Positions 1 to 6,212 of a DNA stretch of 12,527 nt are shown piece after piece. The stretch covers positions 1-12,527 of the forward strand of contig JAEZKH010000160.1 in the NCBI GenBank assembly GCA_023415515.1, in the 5' to 3' direction. Below the pieces are notes generated by a model. That model did no database searches, was not told the DNA's origin, and worked only from the letters and a program-made list of their open reading frames with translations. Every line of letters begins with the position of its first letter. Position 1 is the first letter of the stretch. The stretch is from Actinomycetes bacterium. GTDB lineage: Bacteria; Actinomycetota; Actinomycetes; Mycobacteriales; Mycobacteriaceae. The translations under genes were made by a program, and so were the position numbers.

Positions 1-633
1 ATCATCGAGGCCATCGACGCCGAGATCCCGCTGCTGGTCGTCATCACCGAGGGCATCCCGGTGCAGGACAGCGCCTACGCGTGGGCCTACAACGTCGAGA
101 AGGGGCAGAAGACCCGGATCATCGGCCCCAACTGCCCCGGCATCATCACCCCCGGTGAGTCGCTGGTCGGCATCACGCCGAACAACATCACCGGCAAGGG
201 CCCGATCGGCCTGGTGTCGAAGTCCGGCACGCTGACCTACCAGATGATGTACGAGCTGCGCGACCTCGGCTTCTCCACCGCCATCGGTATCGGCGGCGCC
301 CCGGTCATCGGCACCACCCACATCGACGCAATCGAGGCGTTCGAGAAGGATCCGGAGACCAAGGTCATCGTGATGATCGGCGAGATCGGCGGCGACGCCG
401 AGGAGCGTGCGGCCGACTACATCAAGGCAAACGTCTCCAAGCCGGTCGTCGGCTACGTGGCGGGGTTCACCGCGCCGGAGGGCAAGACGATGGGCCACGC
501 GGGCGCGATCGTGTCCGGCTCGTCGGGCACCGCCGCCGCGAAGAAGGAAGCGCTCGAGGCCGCGGGCGTCAAGGTCGGCAAGACCCCGTCGGAGACCGCG
601 AGCCTCGCCAGGGAGATCCTGCAGGGCCTATAG
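1..633 (+). CDS. sucD: Succinyl-CoA synthetase (succinate-CoA ligase) alpha subunit, 3' part
   Basis: Alpha subunit of the TCA-cycle enzyme that interconverts succinyl-CoA and succinate with formation of a nucleoside triphosphate; it works in the cytoplasm as a complex with SucB/SucC-type beta subunits. The frame is open from base 1 and the start lies outside the window. The 210 residues present are the C-terminal part of a protein usually near 300 residues, so roughly 90 are missing. The fragment carries the family landmarks GPNCPGII, the segment GPIGLVSKSGTLTYQ and the phosphohistidine loop MGHAGAIVSG. The phosphorylated histidine is encoded at 496-498. sucC would be expected immediately upstream. 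The gene ends in TAG and is followed by 89 bases without a clear terminator hairpin. Identification is secure from sequence motifs alone. Confidence 0.97.
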   Translation: MIEAIDAEIPLLVVITEGIPVQDSAYAWAYNVEKGQKTRIIGPNCPGIITPGESLVGITPNNITGKGPIGLVSKSGTLTYQMMYELRDLGFSTAIGIGGAPVIGTTHIDAIEAFEKDPETKVIVMIGEIGGDAEERAADYIKANVSKPVVGYVAGFTAPEGKTMGHAGAIVSGSSGTAAAKKEALEAAGVKVGKTPSETASLAREILQGL

Positions 634-662
634 CCGGACGGTGTGACCGACGCCGCTGGATT

Positions 663-676
663 AGGAACGCGTTTCA
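663..676. promoter_or_regulatory. Possible KstR-type operator, one mismatch
   Basis: The bases AGGAACGCGTTTCA fit the published KstR consensus TnnAACnnGTTnnA except for the first position, and contain the perfect 8-bp palindrome AACGCGTT. The site lies 47 bases before the start of the thiolase-like gene. KstR is the TetR-family repressor of cholesterol-catabolism genes in mycobacteria. One mismatch in a short degenerate motif can occur by chance, so this is weak by itself; an exact copy is present at 4357-4370. Confidence 0.3.
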
Positions 677-710
677 GTTTGCAGTTAGCCTGACGAACTA
701 ATACGTCGCC

Positions 711-716
711 AGGAGG
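711..716 (+). promoter_or_regulatory. Shine-Dalgarno site of the thiolase-like gene
   Basis: AGGAGG is followed by a 6-base spacer and the ATG at 723. This near-perfect ribosome binding site fixes the start of the downstream gene. Confidence 0.85.
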
Positions 717-722
717 TCTGTA

Positions 723-2252
723 ATGCGGATAGACGGGCGTACCCCGGTCATCGTCGGCGTCGGCCAGTTCACCGAGAACATCGACGACCAGGCCTATCGG
801 GCCATGTCCGCGGTGGAGCTGGCGGCCGAGGCGGCCACGGCGGCGCTCGCCGACACCGGCGTCGACACCGGCCTTGTCGCCGAGGCCATCGATGTCGCCG
901 TCGGGCTGCGGCCGTTCGACATCTCCTCGCCGTTCCCGCCGAAGCTGGGTGCGTCGGACAACTACCCGCGTTCGATCATGGCTCGCATAGGCGCAGACCC
1001 CGCCCGCGCGGTGCTCGAGCCCGTCGGCGGTCAGGGGCCGCAGAAGCTTGTCGCGGAGTTCGGTCGCGAGATCGTCAACGGCAACGCCGACGTCGTCATG
1101 ATCGTCGGCTCCGAGGCCGGATCGACCATGCGCTACTACGCCAACCGCGACGACAAGCCCGACTTCACCGAGCACGTCGACGGGCAGCTCGAGGATCGCG
1201 GCCATCAGATCTTCAACTACATCAGCGAGTACACCGCCAAGCACGGCCTGACAGGGGCGCCGTCGCAGTACGGGCTGCTGGAGAACGCGCGCCGCGCCAG
1301 GCTCGGGCTCAGCGTCGCCGAATACCGCCAGAAGATGGCCGAGCTGTTCGCGCCGCTGTCCAGGGTCGCTGCGAAGAACCCGTTCTCGTCGTCGCCGGTG
1401 GAGCGGTCGGTCGAGGAGATCGCGACGGTCACCGACGAGAACCGGATGATCTGCGACCCGTATCCGCGGCTGCTGGTGGCCCGCGATCAGGTCAACCAGG
1501 GCGCGGCGGCGGTGCTGATGTCGGCCGACGCGGCTCGTCGCCTCGGTGTGCCCGAGGACAAGTGGGTGTATCTGCACGGTCACGCCGACATGGTCGAGCA
1601 GCAACTGCTGGAGCGCGCCGACCTCGACACCAGCCATGCCGCGGCCCACGCCGCGCACGAGGCGCTGCGAGTGGCCGGGCGAAGCGTCGACGACATGGCC
1701 ACCTTCGATCTCTACAGCTGCTTTCCGTTCCCGGTGTTCGTCGTCTGTGAGGCGCTCGGCCTCGACGGTGACGACCCGCGCGGCTTGACGGTGACCGGCG
1801 GGCTGCCGTATTTCGGCGGCCCTGGGAACAGCTACTCGCTGCACGCCATCGCCGAGACGGTCGTGGCGATGCGGGACAACCCGGGGCAATTCGGCTTCGT
1901 GGGGGCCAACGGCGGAATCGCAAGCAAGTACTCGGTCGGCATCTACTCATGCGAACCGGCGGAGTGGCGGGAATGCCGCAGCGCCGCGCTGAACGCCGAA
2001 ATCGCCGCGGCGCCAAAGGTTCCGGTGACCGAGGTGGCTGACGGCCCCGCGACGATCGAGACGTACTCTGTGCGCTACGACTGGCCGGTTCGCACCGGAA
2101 TCATCATCGGCAGGCTCGACGCCGATGGTTCCCGGTTCATGGCGCTCACGAAAGACTCCGATCTCGTCGGCCTGATGACCGACGGCGATCCACTCGGTGC
2201 GCACATCGTCGTGACGTCGACCGAGAAGGGCAATCGCGCGCGTCTGACCTGA
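723..2252 (+). CDS. Thiolase-like protein type 1 (TLP1) with extra C-terminal domain; annotated elsewhere as acetyl-CoA acetyltransferase
   Basis: A 509-residue protein with a thiolase fold (about residues 8-410) plus about 95 extra C-terminal residues. This matches the thiolase-like protein type 1 group known from M. smegmatis, in which the additional C-terminal domain is a hallmark. N-terminal TPVIVGVGQ and the glycine-rich GGLPYFGGPGN (from residue 359) are typical. Residues expected for thiolysis are absent. The segment normally bearing the nucleophilic cysteine reads PVGGQGPQ (residues 100-107), and the loop normally carrying the second cysteine reads GANGG (394-398). No cysteine occurs in the first 240 residues. 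It may therefore bind acyl-CoA or lipid without catalysing classical condensation. The start is set by AGGAGG six bases upstream. A KstR-like site lies upstream. It has no operon partner, as 290 bases separate it from the next plus-strand gene. Confidence 0.85.
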   Translation: MRIDGRTPVIVGVGQFTENIDDQAYRAMSAVELAAEAATAALADTGVDTGLVAEAIDVAVGLRPFDISSPFPPKLGASDNYPRSIMARIGADPARAVLEPVGGQGPQKLVAEFGREIVNGNADVVMIVGSEAGSTMRYYANRDDKPDFTEHVDGQLEDRGHQIFNYISEYTAKHGLTGAPSQYGLLENARRARLGLSVAEYRQKMAELFAPLSRVAAKNPFSSSPVERSVEEIATVTDENRMICDPYPRLLVARDQVNQGAAAVLMSADAARRLGVPEDKWVYLHGHADMVEQQLLERADLDTSHAAAHAAHEALRVAGRSVDDMATFDLYSCFPFPVFVVCEALGLDGDDPRGLTVTGGLPYFGGPGNSYSLHAIAETVVAMRDNPGQFGFVGANGGIASKYSVGIYSCEPAEWRECRSAALNAEIAAAPKVPVTEVADGPATIETYSVRYDWPVRTGIIIGRLDADGSRFMALTKDSDLVGLMTDGDPLGAHIVVTSTEKGNRARLT

Positions 2253-2299
2253 TCCCACGCAGGCAGTCGTCGTCGAAATCGACCGTCGCGGGGTCCGCG

Positions 2300-2428
2300 T
2301 CAGCTGGACCGGCGTCGGAACACGCGTCCCTTGGTCTCGGTGTGGGTCCGGGTCGGGCGCCGTCCCCGTCGATGGGTTGCGTGCGGGTCGTCGAACGCTC
2401 GGATGATGAGCGGGCTGATCGAAGGCAT
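2300..2428 (-). CDS. Possible small basic protein, 42 residues
   Basis: An ATG-started frame of 42 codons lies in the 290-base gap between the thiolase-like gene and the SRPBCC gene. It is preceded on its own strand by GAGAGGA, with the AGG seven bases from the ATG, a good ribosome binding site. The product begins MPSISPLIIRAF and its second half is strongly basic (RRGRRPTRTHTETKGRVFRRR), with no signal peptide or membrane segment. I do not recognise a family. An upstream in-frame ATG at 2491 would add 21 Arg-rich residues but lacks a comparable site. It is divergent from the SRPBCC gene, with 114 bases between the two starts containing two perfect palindromes, so the two could share control. 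Spurious frames are common at this GC content; the ribosome site is the main support. Confidence 0.5.
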   Translation of the reverse strand: MPSISPLIIRAFDDPHATHRRGRRPTRTHTETKGRVFRRRSS

Positions 2429-2503
2429 GAGATGTCCTCTCGTTTTGTCCCTGGCGAAGCTCTCGCGTCTACGACTGTCGCGGCGCGGCACATCGTCGGC
2501 ACG

Positions 2504-2517
2504 CGTAGTGCACTACG
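2504..2517. promoter_or_regulatory. Perfect 14-bp palindrome, candidate operator
   Basis: CGTAGTGCACTACG is its own reverse complement. It lies 25 bp centre to centre from the palindrome at 2527-2544, inside the divergent region between the small basic protein gene and the SRPBCC-TetR pair. It has no T-tract and no loop, so an operator is more likely than a terminator. The binding protein is unknown. Confidence 0.4.
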
Positions 2518-2526
2518 TCATAATTG

Positions 2527-2544
2527 ATGTACCATCTGGTACAT
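2527..2544 (+). promoter_or_regulatory. TetR-type operator overlapping a leaderless promoter
   Basis: ATGTACCATCTGGTACAT is a perfect inverted repeat, two 8-bp arms around TC. It ends within the ATG of the SRPBCC gene (2543). Inside it, TACCAT (2530-2535) fits the mycobacterial -10 consensus TANNNT and is spaced seven bases from that ATG, the geometry of a leaderless transcript beginning at the start codon. There is no ribosome binding site before the gene, which supports this. A second -10-like hexamer, CATAAT, lies at 2519-2524. A repressor bound here would block transcription. The obvious candidate is the TetR protein encoded second in the same operon. Confidence 0.6.
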
Positions 2545-2977
2545 GATTACTGACTGCGCCATCGACATCGACGCCCCGGCGACGCTCGTCTGGGACGTTT
2601 TCTCCGACGTCGAGCGCTGGCCGGAGTGGACGGCGTCGGTCACCAGCCTCGAGGCGCTCGACGGGCCCGGCCTGGCGATCGGCAAGCGGTTCGAGATCAA
2701 GCAACCGCGGCTGCCCAGGCTCGTGTGGGAGGTGACCGCGCTCGACGAGGGCAGGTCATGGACGTGGGAGCAGCGCTCACCGGGCGGCAGGACCGTCGCC
2801 GTGCACGAGGTCCACGCCGTCGGTGACCGGGCGCAGGTGAAGCAGCGACTCGACCAGCAGGGCCCGATCGGCTCGCTGATCGGTCGGATGATGCGCGGTA
2901 CCACCAGGCGGTACCTCGATCTGGAGGCCAGGGGGCTCAAGGCCCGCAGCGAGCAGCGCAGTGGCAAGACCTCCTGA
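2543..2977 (+). CDS. SRPBCC-fold protein (polyketide cyclase/START-like)
   Basis: A 144-residue protein of the SRPBCC helix-grip fold, which binds hydrophobic ligands in a deep cavity. The N-terminal signature reads CAIDIDAPATLVWDVFSDVERW (residues 5-26 with the VWDVFSDVERWPEW core), followed by a basic middle strand and the C-terminal alpha helix around GSLIGRMMRGTTRRYLDLE. No signal peptide or membrane span is seen. The ligand cannot be told from sequence; these proteins act as cyclases, hydrolases, aromatase-like enzymes or carriers. The start ATG coincides with the end of a palindrome and lacks a Shine-Dalgarno site, consistent with leaderless expression. The 3' end overlaps the TetR gene by 17 bases, so the two are one operon and the TetR protein probably controls its own expression together with this gene. 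Confidence 0.85.
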   Translation: MITDCAIDIDAPATLVWDVFSDVERWPEWTASVTSLEALDGPGLAIGKRFEIKQPRLPRLVWEVTALDEGRSWTWEQRSPGGRTVAVHEVHAVGDRAQVKQRLDQQGPIGSLIGRMMRGTTRRYLDLEARGLKARSEQRSGKTS

Positions 2978-3542
2978 CCTCGAGCGGCGGCGGCGGCTGC
3001 TCGACGCCGTCGTGGAGGCGTTCGCCGGTGGCGGTATCGGGGATCGGTCACTCCGTGAGATCGCCGAAGCGGTCGGCACCAGCCATCGAATGCTGTTGCA
3101 CCACTTCGGATCCCGCGACGAACTTCTGCTGACGATCGTCGATGAGGTCGAGCGGAGGCAGATGTCGGCGCTGCCCGAGGCCGACACCGAGCCCGCGGAG
3201 GCGATGGCCGCCATGTGGGACGACGTCCGCAGGCCCGACTTGCGGCCGTTCGAGCGCCTGTTCTTCGAGTGCTACGCGCGGGGCGCGCACGGGGAGCAGC
3301 CGTTCGCGCGCATGGTGCCAGGTGCGGTCGACTCGTGGCTGACCGAGGTCGACACGAGGACCGGCGGTGCCGCCGACCGGGCTTTCACGCGGCTCGGCCT
3401 CGCGGTCATCCGTGGGCTGCTGCTCGATCTCGTCGCCACCGACGACGACGAGGGCGTCGACGCGGCCGCGCAGGTGTTCGTCGAACTGCTGCAGGCGGCT
3501 CAGACCAGCGCGGCCAGCTTGCCCGCGAGCCGTTCGACGTAG
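2961..3542 (+). CDS. TetR/AcrR-family transcriptional regulator
   Basis: A 193-residue regulator beginning at a GTG inside the end of the SRPBCC gene. The N-terminal helix-turn-helix is typical of TetR (residues about 10-56): an LLDAVVEAF helix, then SLREIAEAVGTSHRMLLHHF and SRDELL. The C-terminal part (about 60-190) is helical and variable, as expected for a ligand-binding and dimer domain. It probably binds the perfect palindrome at 2527-2544 that covers the promoter of its own operon, and perhaps the one at 2504-2517. The inducing ligand may be related to what the SRPBCC partner binds; that is inference. The last 43 bases run over the end of the oppositely oriented F420-type oxidoreductase gene. 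Confidence 0.9.
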   Translation: MARPPDLERRRRLLDAVVEAFAGGGIGDRSLREIAEAVGTSHRMLLHHFGSRDELLLTIVDEVERRQMSALPEADTEPAEAMAAMWDDVRRPDLRPFERLFFECYARGAHGEQPFARMVPGAVDSWLTEVDTRTGGAADRAFTRLGLAVIRGLLLDLVATDDDEGVDAAAQVFVELLQAAQTSAASLPASRST

Positions 3543-4348
3543 GTCGCGACCTCGGCGGGGGATTTGTCGGGCAGACCGAACAGCACCTCGGTGACGCCCA
3601 GTTCCCGCCAGTGCGCCAGCTTGTCGGGATCGGGCTTGAAGTCCAGCGCGACGATCTGGGGCGCGCCGTCGCGGCCCGCGCCGGCCCACGTGTCCTGCAG
3701 GAGCTTGACCGGCTCGTCGATGTCGAAGTCGCGCGGCGTGGTGATCCAGCCGTCGGCAGACCGCGCGATCCACTTGAAGTTCTTCTCGGTGCCGGCGGCG
3801 CCGACCAGCACGGGGATGTGCGACTGGACCGGCTTCGGCCATGCCCACGACGGGCCGAACTTGACGAACTCGCCGTCGAATTCGGCTTCCTCCTGAGTCC
3901 ACAGCGCGCGCATGGCCTCGATGTACTCGCGCAGCATTGTCCGTCTGCGGCCCGGCGGCACGTTGTGGTCGGCCAGTTCGTCGGTGTTCCAGCCGAATCC
4001 GACGCCGAGGCTGACGCGGCCGCCGGAGAGGTGGTCGAGCGTGGCGATCGACTTCGCGAGCGTGATGGGGTCGTGCTCGACTGGCAGCGCCACCGCCGTG
4101 GACAGCCGCACGCGCGAGGTGACCGCGCAGGCGGTGCCGAGCGATACCCACGGGTCGAGCGTGCGCATGTAGCGGTCGTCGGGCAGGGACTCGTCGCCGG
4201 TGGTCGGGTGCGCGGCTTCGCGCTTGATCGGAATGTGGGTGTGTTCGGGTACGTAGAACGTGGTGAAGCCGTTGTCATCGGCCAGTTTGGCGGCGGCCGC
4301 GGGGGTGATGCCGCGATCGCTGGTGAACAGCACGAGCCCATAGTCCAT
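3500..4348 (-). CDS. LLM-class F420-dependent oxidoreductase, Rv0953c type
   Basis: A 282-residue luciferase-like TIM-barrel protein, the same length as M. tuberculosis Rv0953c, which lies beside sucD there as well. Members of this TIGR03619-type subgroup are predicted to use coenzyme F420 rather than flavin. Visible landmarks are the N-terminal strand DYGLVLFTSD, the barrel segment TLDHLSGGRVSLGVGFGWN (residues 103-121), the helix RRRTMLREYIEAMRALWT and the cofactor-phosphate region IPVLVGAAG. The substrate is unknown. The start is the ATG that lies six bases downstream of a -10 element, so the mRNA is probably leaderless. An exact KstR consensus overlaps this promoter, which would place the gene in steroid metabolism. 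The gene is convergent with the TetR gene, overlapping it by 43 bp with no room for a terminator. Confidence 0.9.
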   Translation of the reverse strand: MDYGLVLFTSDRGITPAAAAKLADDNGFTTFYVPEHTHIPIKREAAHPTTGDESLPDDRYMRTLDPWVSLGTACAVTSRVRLSTAVALPVEHDPITLAKSIATLDHLSGGRVSLGVGFGWNTDELADHNVPPGRRRTMLREYIEAMRALWTQEEAEFDGEFVKFGPSWAWPKPVQSHIPVLVGAAGTEKNFKWIARSADGWITTPRDFDIDEPVKLLQDTWAGAGRDGAPQIVALDFKPDPDKLAHWRELGVTEVLFGLPDKSPAEVATYVERLAGKLAALV

Positions 4349-4354
4349 ACCAGA

Positions 4355-4383
4355 ATTAGAACGTGTTCCAATTTGGTGGTCAA
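4355..4383 (-). promoter_or_regulatory. Sigma-A-like leaderless promoter of the Rv0953c-type gene
   Basis: On the minus strand TTGACC (4378-4383) is followed by exactly 17 bases and then TCTAAT (4355-4360). Six bases further on is the ATG (4346-4348). Spacing and hexamers fit a housekeeping promoter whose transcript would start at the A of the start codon; no Shine-Dalgarno sequence is present. Confidence 0.65.
4357..4370. promoter_or_regulatory. KstR operator, exact match to consensus
   Basis: The bases TAGAACGTGTTCCA match TnnAACnnGTTnnA at all eight fixed positions. The box overlaps the -10 element and the 3' part of the spacer of the minus-strand promoter, the place where a repressor would block RNA polymerase. 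KstR releases DNA on binding a cholesterol-derived CoA thioester in mycobacteria. No kstR gene lies in this window; it would act in trans. Confidence 0.6.
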
Positions 4384-4399
4384 GGGCGGGGTGCAGTAG

Positions 4400-4413
4400 T
4401 GCTCACCTGAGCA
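4400..4413. promoter_or_regulatory. 14-bp inverted repeat upstream of the membrane-protein gene
   Basis: TGCTCACCTGAGCA has two perfect 6-bp arms around CC, 61 bases before the ATG of the four-helix membrane protein. The divergent region of 126 bases also contains the KstR box. It could be an operator; it could equally be chance, since a repeat of this size is not rare in 12 kb. Confidence 0.25.
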
Positions 4414-4474
4414 TCGGCATTGGGGTAGTCCGCTACTCGCGACTCCACCGCGGCCAGGCCGAAGACTCCACGGC

Positions 4475-5002
4475 ATGGACGCCGGGCGCACCAACCGCCA
4501 GAAACTCACCGAGTGGGTTCGGCGCTATCTGCCCAACGAACTCGCAGGCTGGGCGGGCGAACTCGGCACCGCCGCGGCCGCCTACTGTCTGACCGGTTCC
4601 TACGCCGCGGCGGTGATCGCGGGCACGGTCGGCGCGTCGGCAGGCTATTACGCGACCGCCTACGTCAACGGGTTCCGCTGGACGTATGCCGCGCAGGCGG
4701 GTCGGCGACACCCGATGCGGGCGCTGATCGCCAACGCCCTCACCGTCCGGAGCATCGTCGTCGAGTTCGGGCCCGCCGAGGCGATCGACAGCATCGTCGT
4801 CAGACCGGTCGCGCTGTATCTCGGCCCGGTCCTCATCGGTAGTACCGCAGTCGGTTTCGTCGTCGGCAGCATCGCCGCCGACGCGGCCTTCTACGTGATG
4901 GCGATCTTCAGCTACGAGCGTTTCAAAGCTCTGCTCGCGGTGAGAAGTCCGGTCGGGGAGGAGGTCGACGGTGGATCCGTTCCTGCGGTCGCAACTGCGT
5001 GA
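4475..5002 (+). CDS. Four-helix membrane protein coupled to the PLP decarboxylase
   Basis: A 175-residue integral membrane protein of unknown function. A basic amphipathic N-terminus (residues 1-22, NRQKLTEWVRRYLPNE) precedes two closely spaced hydrophobic helices (about 24-41 and 42-64), rich in Ala and Gly. A polar stretch with RRHPMRALI follows, then a second hydrophobic pair (about 108-147). The C-terminus is short and polar. Its last 32 bases overlap the decarboxylase gene, whose ribosome binding site lies inside this frame, so the two are translated together and the protein may serve the same substrate, for example as a transporter or membrane anchor. That role is inference; no transporter motif is visible. 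No good ribosome binding site precedes the ATG at 4475, so the start is less certain than the frame. Confidence 0.75.
   Translation: MDAGRTNRQKLTEWVRRYLPNELAGWAGELGTAAAAYCLTGSYAAAVIAGTVGASAGYYATAYVNGFRWTYAAQAGRRHPMRALIANALTVRSIVVEFGPAEAIDSIVVRPVALYLGPVLIGSTAVGFVVGSIAADAAFYVMAIFSYERFKALLAVRSPVGEEVDGGSVPAVATA
4959..4964 (+). promoter_or_regulatory. Shine-Dalgarno site of the decarboxylase gene
   Basis: AGGAGG lies inside the upstream membrane-protein frame, six bases before the GTG at 4971. It fixes that GTG as the start and indicates translational coupling. Confidence 0.85.
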
Positions 5003-6134
5003 ACGCCTGCGTAGCCGGTGCGACGCAGAAGGCTGGCGCGCGTTGGTCGCCCGACACGGCACCCCGCTGCTCGTGCTCGATCCCTACCGCGTCGTCGAGC
5101 AGTGTCGACTGCTGGCCTCGAAGCTGCGGGGGTTCCGGCTGCACTATGCCGTGAAGACGTCGTCGCACCCGGCGGTGCTGGGTGCGGTCGCCGCCGCCGG
5201 GTGCGGCTTCGATGTGGCCAGTCGTGCCGAGGTCGATCTCGTTGGCGCACTTGGCCTGCCCGTCGGCCGGTGCATCAACACCAACCCGATCAAGAAACCG
5301 GCCGACATCGACCATGCCTACGTCGCGGGGGTCCGCACCTTCGTCGTCGACAATCCTGTGGAGGCGCAGAAGTTCGCGGGTCTGCCCGCCGACATCGAGA
5401 TCATGGTGCGTCTCGCGTTCGGTAACCCGACGGCGAAATCGGATCTGTCGACGAAATTCGGGGTGGCCCCCGCCGACGCGGAACTCGTCGTCAAACATGT
5501 GCTCGCCACCGGAGTTCGGTTCGGCGGCTTCAGCTTCCACGTCGGCAGTCAGGGCACGACCGCAGCGCCGTACCGGGACGCGCTGCGCGCCACGTTGGAC
5601 CTGGTCACCCACCTCGACGAAACGCTCGGAGTGCCCACGCCGATTCTCGACATCGGTGGCGGGTTCCCGGTGACCTACCGCGAATCCGTTCCGTCGATGG
5701 ACACCATCGCGGCGGTCGTGGACGAGGTGCTCGGTGACCGACGGGACGACTTCACCCTGATCGCCGAACCCGGCCGATTCCTCGCCGCCGACAGCATGAC
5801 GTTGTTGACGAGGGTGGTCGGCAGCGCCGTGCGTGACGGCCGCCAGTGGCACTACCTCGACGACGGGATATACGGCAGTTACTCGAACATCATGGCTGAG
5901 GACGTGCACCCACCGATCCTCGCGCTGCGCGAGATCGTCGACGGTGTCGGCGCCAACGAGTGCGTCACGCTCGCGGGCCCGACGTGCGACAGCGCCGACG
6001 TCGTAGCCCGCGACTACCCGATGCCGACTCTCATCGCAGGCGACGTGATCGTCAGCCCGATGATGGGCGCCTACACGTCGGTTACATCGTCGCGATTCAA
6101 CGGGATACCACCCACCCCGATCGTCGAAGTGTGA
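4971..6134 (+). CDS. Fold-type III PLP-dependent decarboxylase, ornithine/lysine decarboxylase family
   Basis: A 387-residue cytoplasmic enzyme of the eukaryotic-type ornithine decarboxylase/alanine racemase fold, expected to remove the carboxyl group of a basic amino acid to give a polyamine precursor. The PLP lysine is K62 in HYAVKTSS. FHVGSQ (189-194), DIGGGFP (227-233) and EPGRF (266-270) form the cofactor pocket. CDSADVVARD gives the catalytic pair C339-D340 contributed across the dimer, and Y368 is in MGAYTS. The position matching the ornithine-binding Asp of animal ODC (Asp332) appears to hold E310 followed by D311, so the substrate may not be ornithine. Diaminopimelate decarboxylase is less likely given the CDSAD motif and length. 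Start GTG is set by AGGAGG. The gene overlaps the membrane-protein gene by 32 bases, and the TIR gene begins 78 bases after its end. Confidence 0.88.
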   Translation: MDPFLRSQLRERLRSRCDAEGWRALVARHGTPLLVLDPYRVVEQCRLLASKLRGFRLHYAVKTSSHPAVLGAVAAAGCGFDVASRAEVDLVGALGLPVGRCINTNPIKKPADIDHAYVAGVRTFVVDNPVEAQKFAGLPADIEIMVRLAFGNPTAKSDLSTKFGVAPADAELVVKHVLATGVRFGGFSFHVGSQGTTAAPYRDALRATLDLVTHLDETLGVPTPILDIGGGFPVTYRESVPSMDTIAAVVDEVLGDRRDDFTLIAEPGRFLAADSMTLLTRVVGSAVRDGRQWHYLDDGIYGSYSNIMAEDVHPPILALREIVDGVGANECVTLAGPTCDSADVVARDYPMPTLIAGDVIVSPMMGAYTSVTSSRFNGIPPTPIVEV

Positions 6135-6162
6135 AAGTTCAGCAAACTCGCGCCGGCAACCT

Positions 6163-6168
6163 TATGCT
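6163..6168 (+). promoter_or_regulatory. Possible -10 element of the TIR-nSTAND gene
   Basis: TATGCT fits TANNNT and lies 44 bases before the TIR gene start, within the 78-base gap after the decarboxylase. No convincing -35 is visible at the right distance, and the gene has no ribosome binding site close to its ATG. The gene could also be read through from the decarboxylase operon. Confidence 0.3.
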
Positions 6169-6212
6169 TCGCCGAGCTGTATCACTGCACAGGATGTGTC
6201 GGTCAACGCCTC

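Noticed and set aside
453..1889. 478-codon open frame on the minus strand
   Set aside because: It lies opposite sucD and the thiolase-like gene, both clearly real. The translation is Arg/Val/Asp/His-rich low-information sequence typical of antisense frames in high-GC DNA.
2293..2320. Terminator after the thiolase-like gene
   Set aside because: GGTCC and GGACC could pair over a loop of about nine bases, but the stem is only five base pairs and no T-tract follows.
3215..4399. 394-codon plus-strand open frame
   Set aside because: It overlaps the TetR gene in another frame and is antisense to the Rv0953c-type gene. The composition is shadow-like with no motif.
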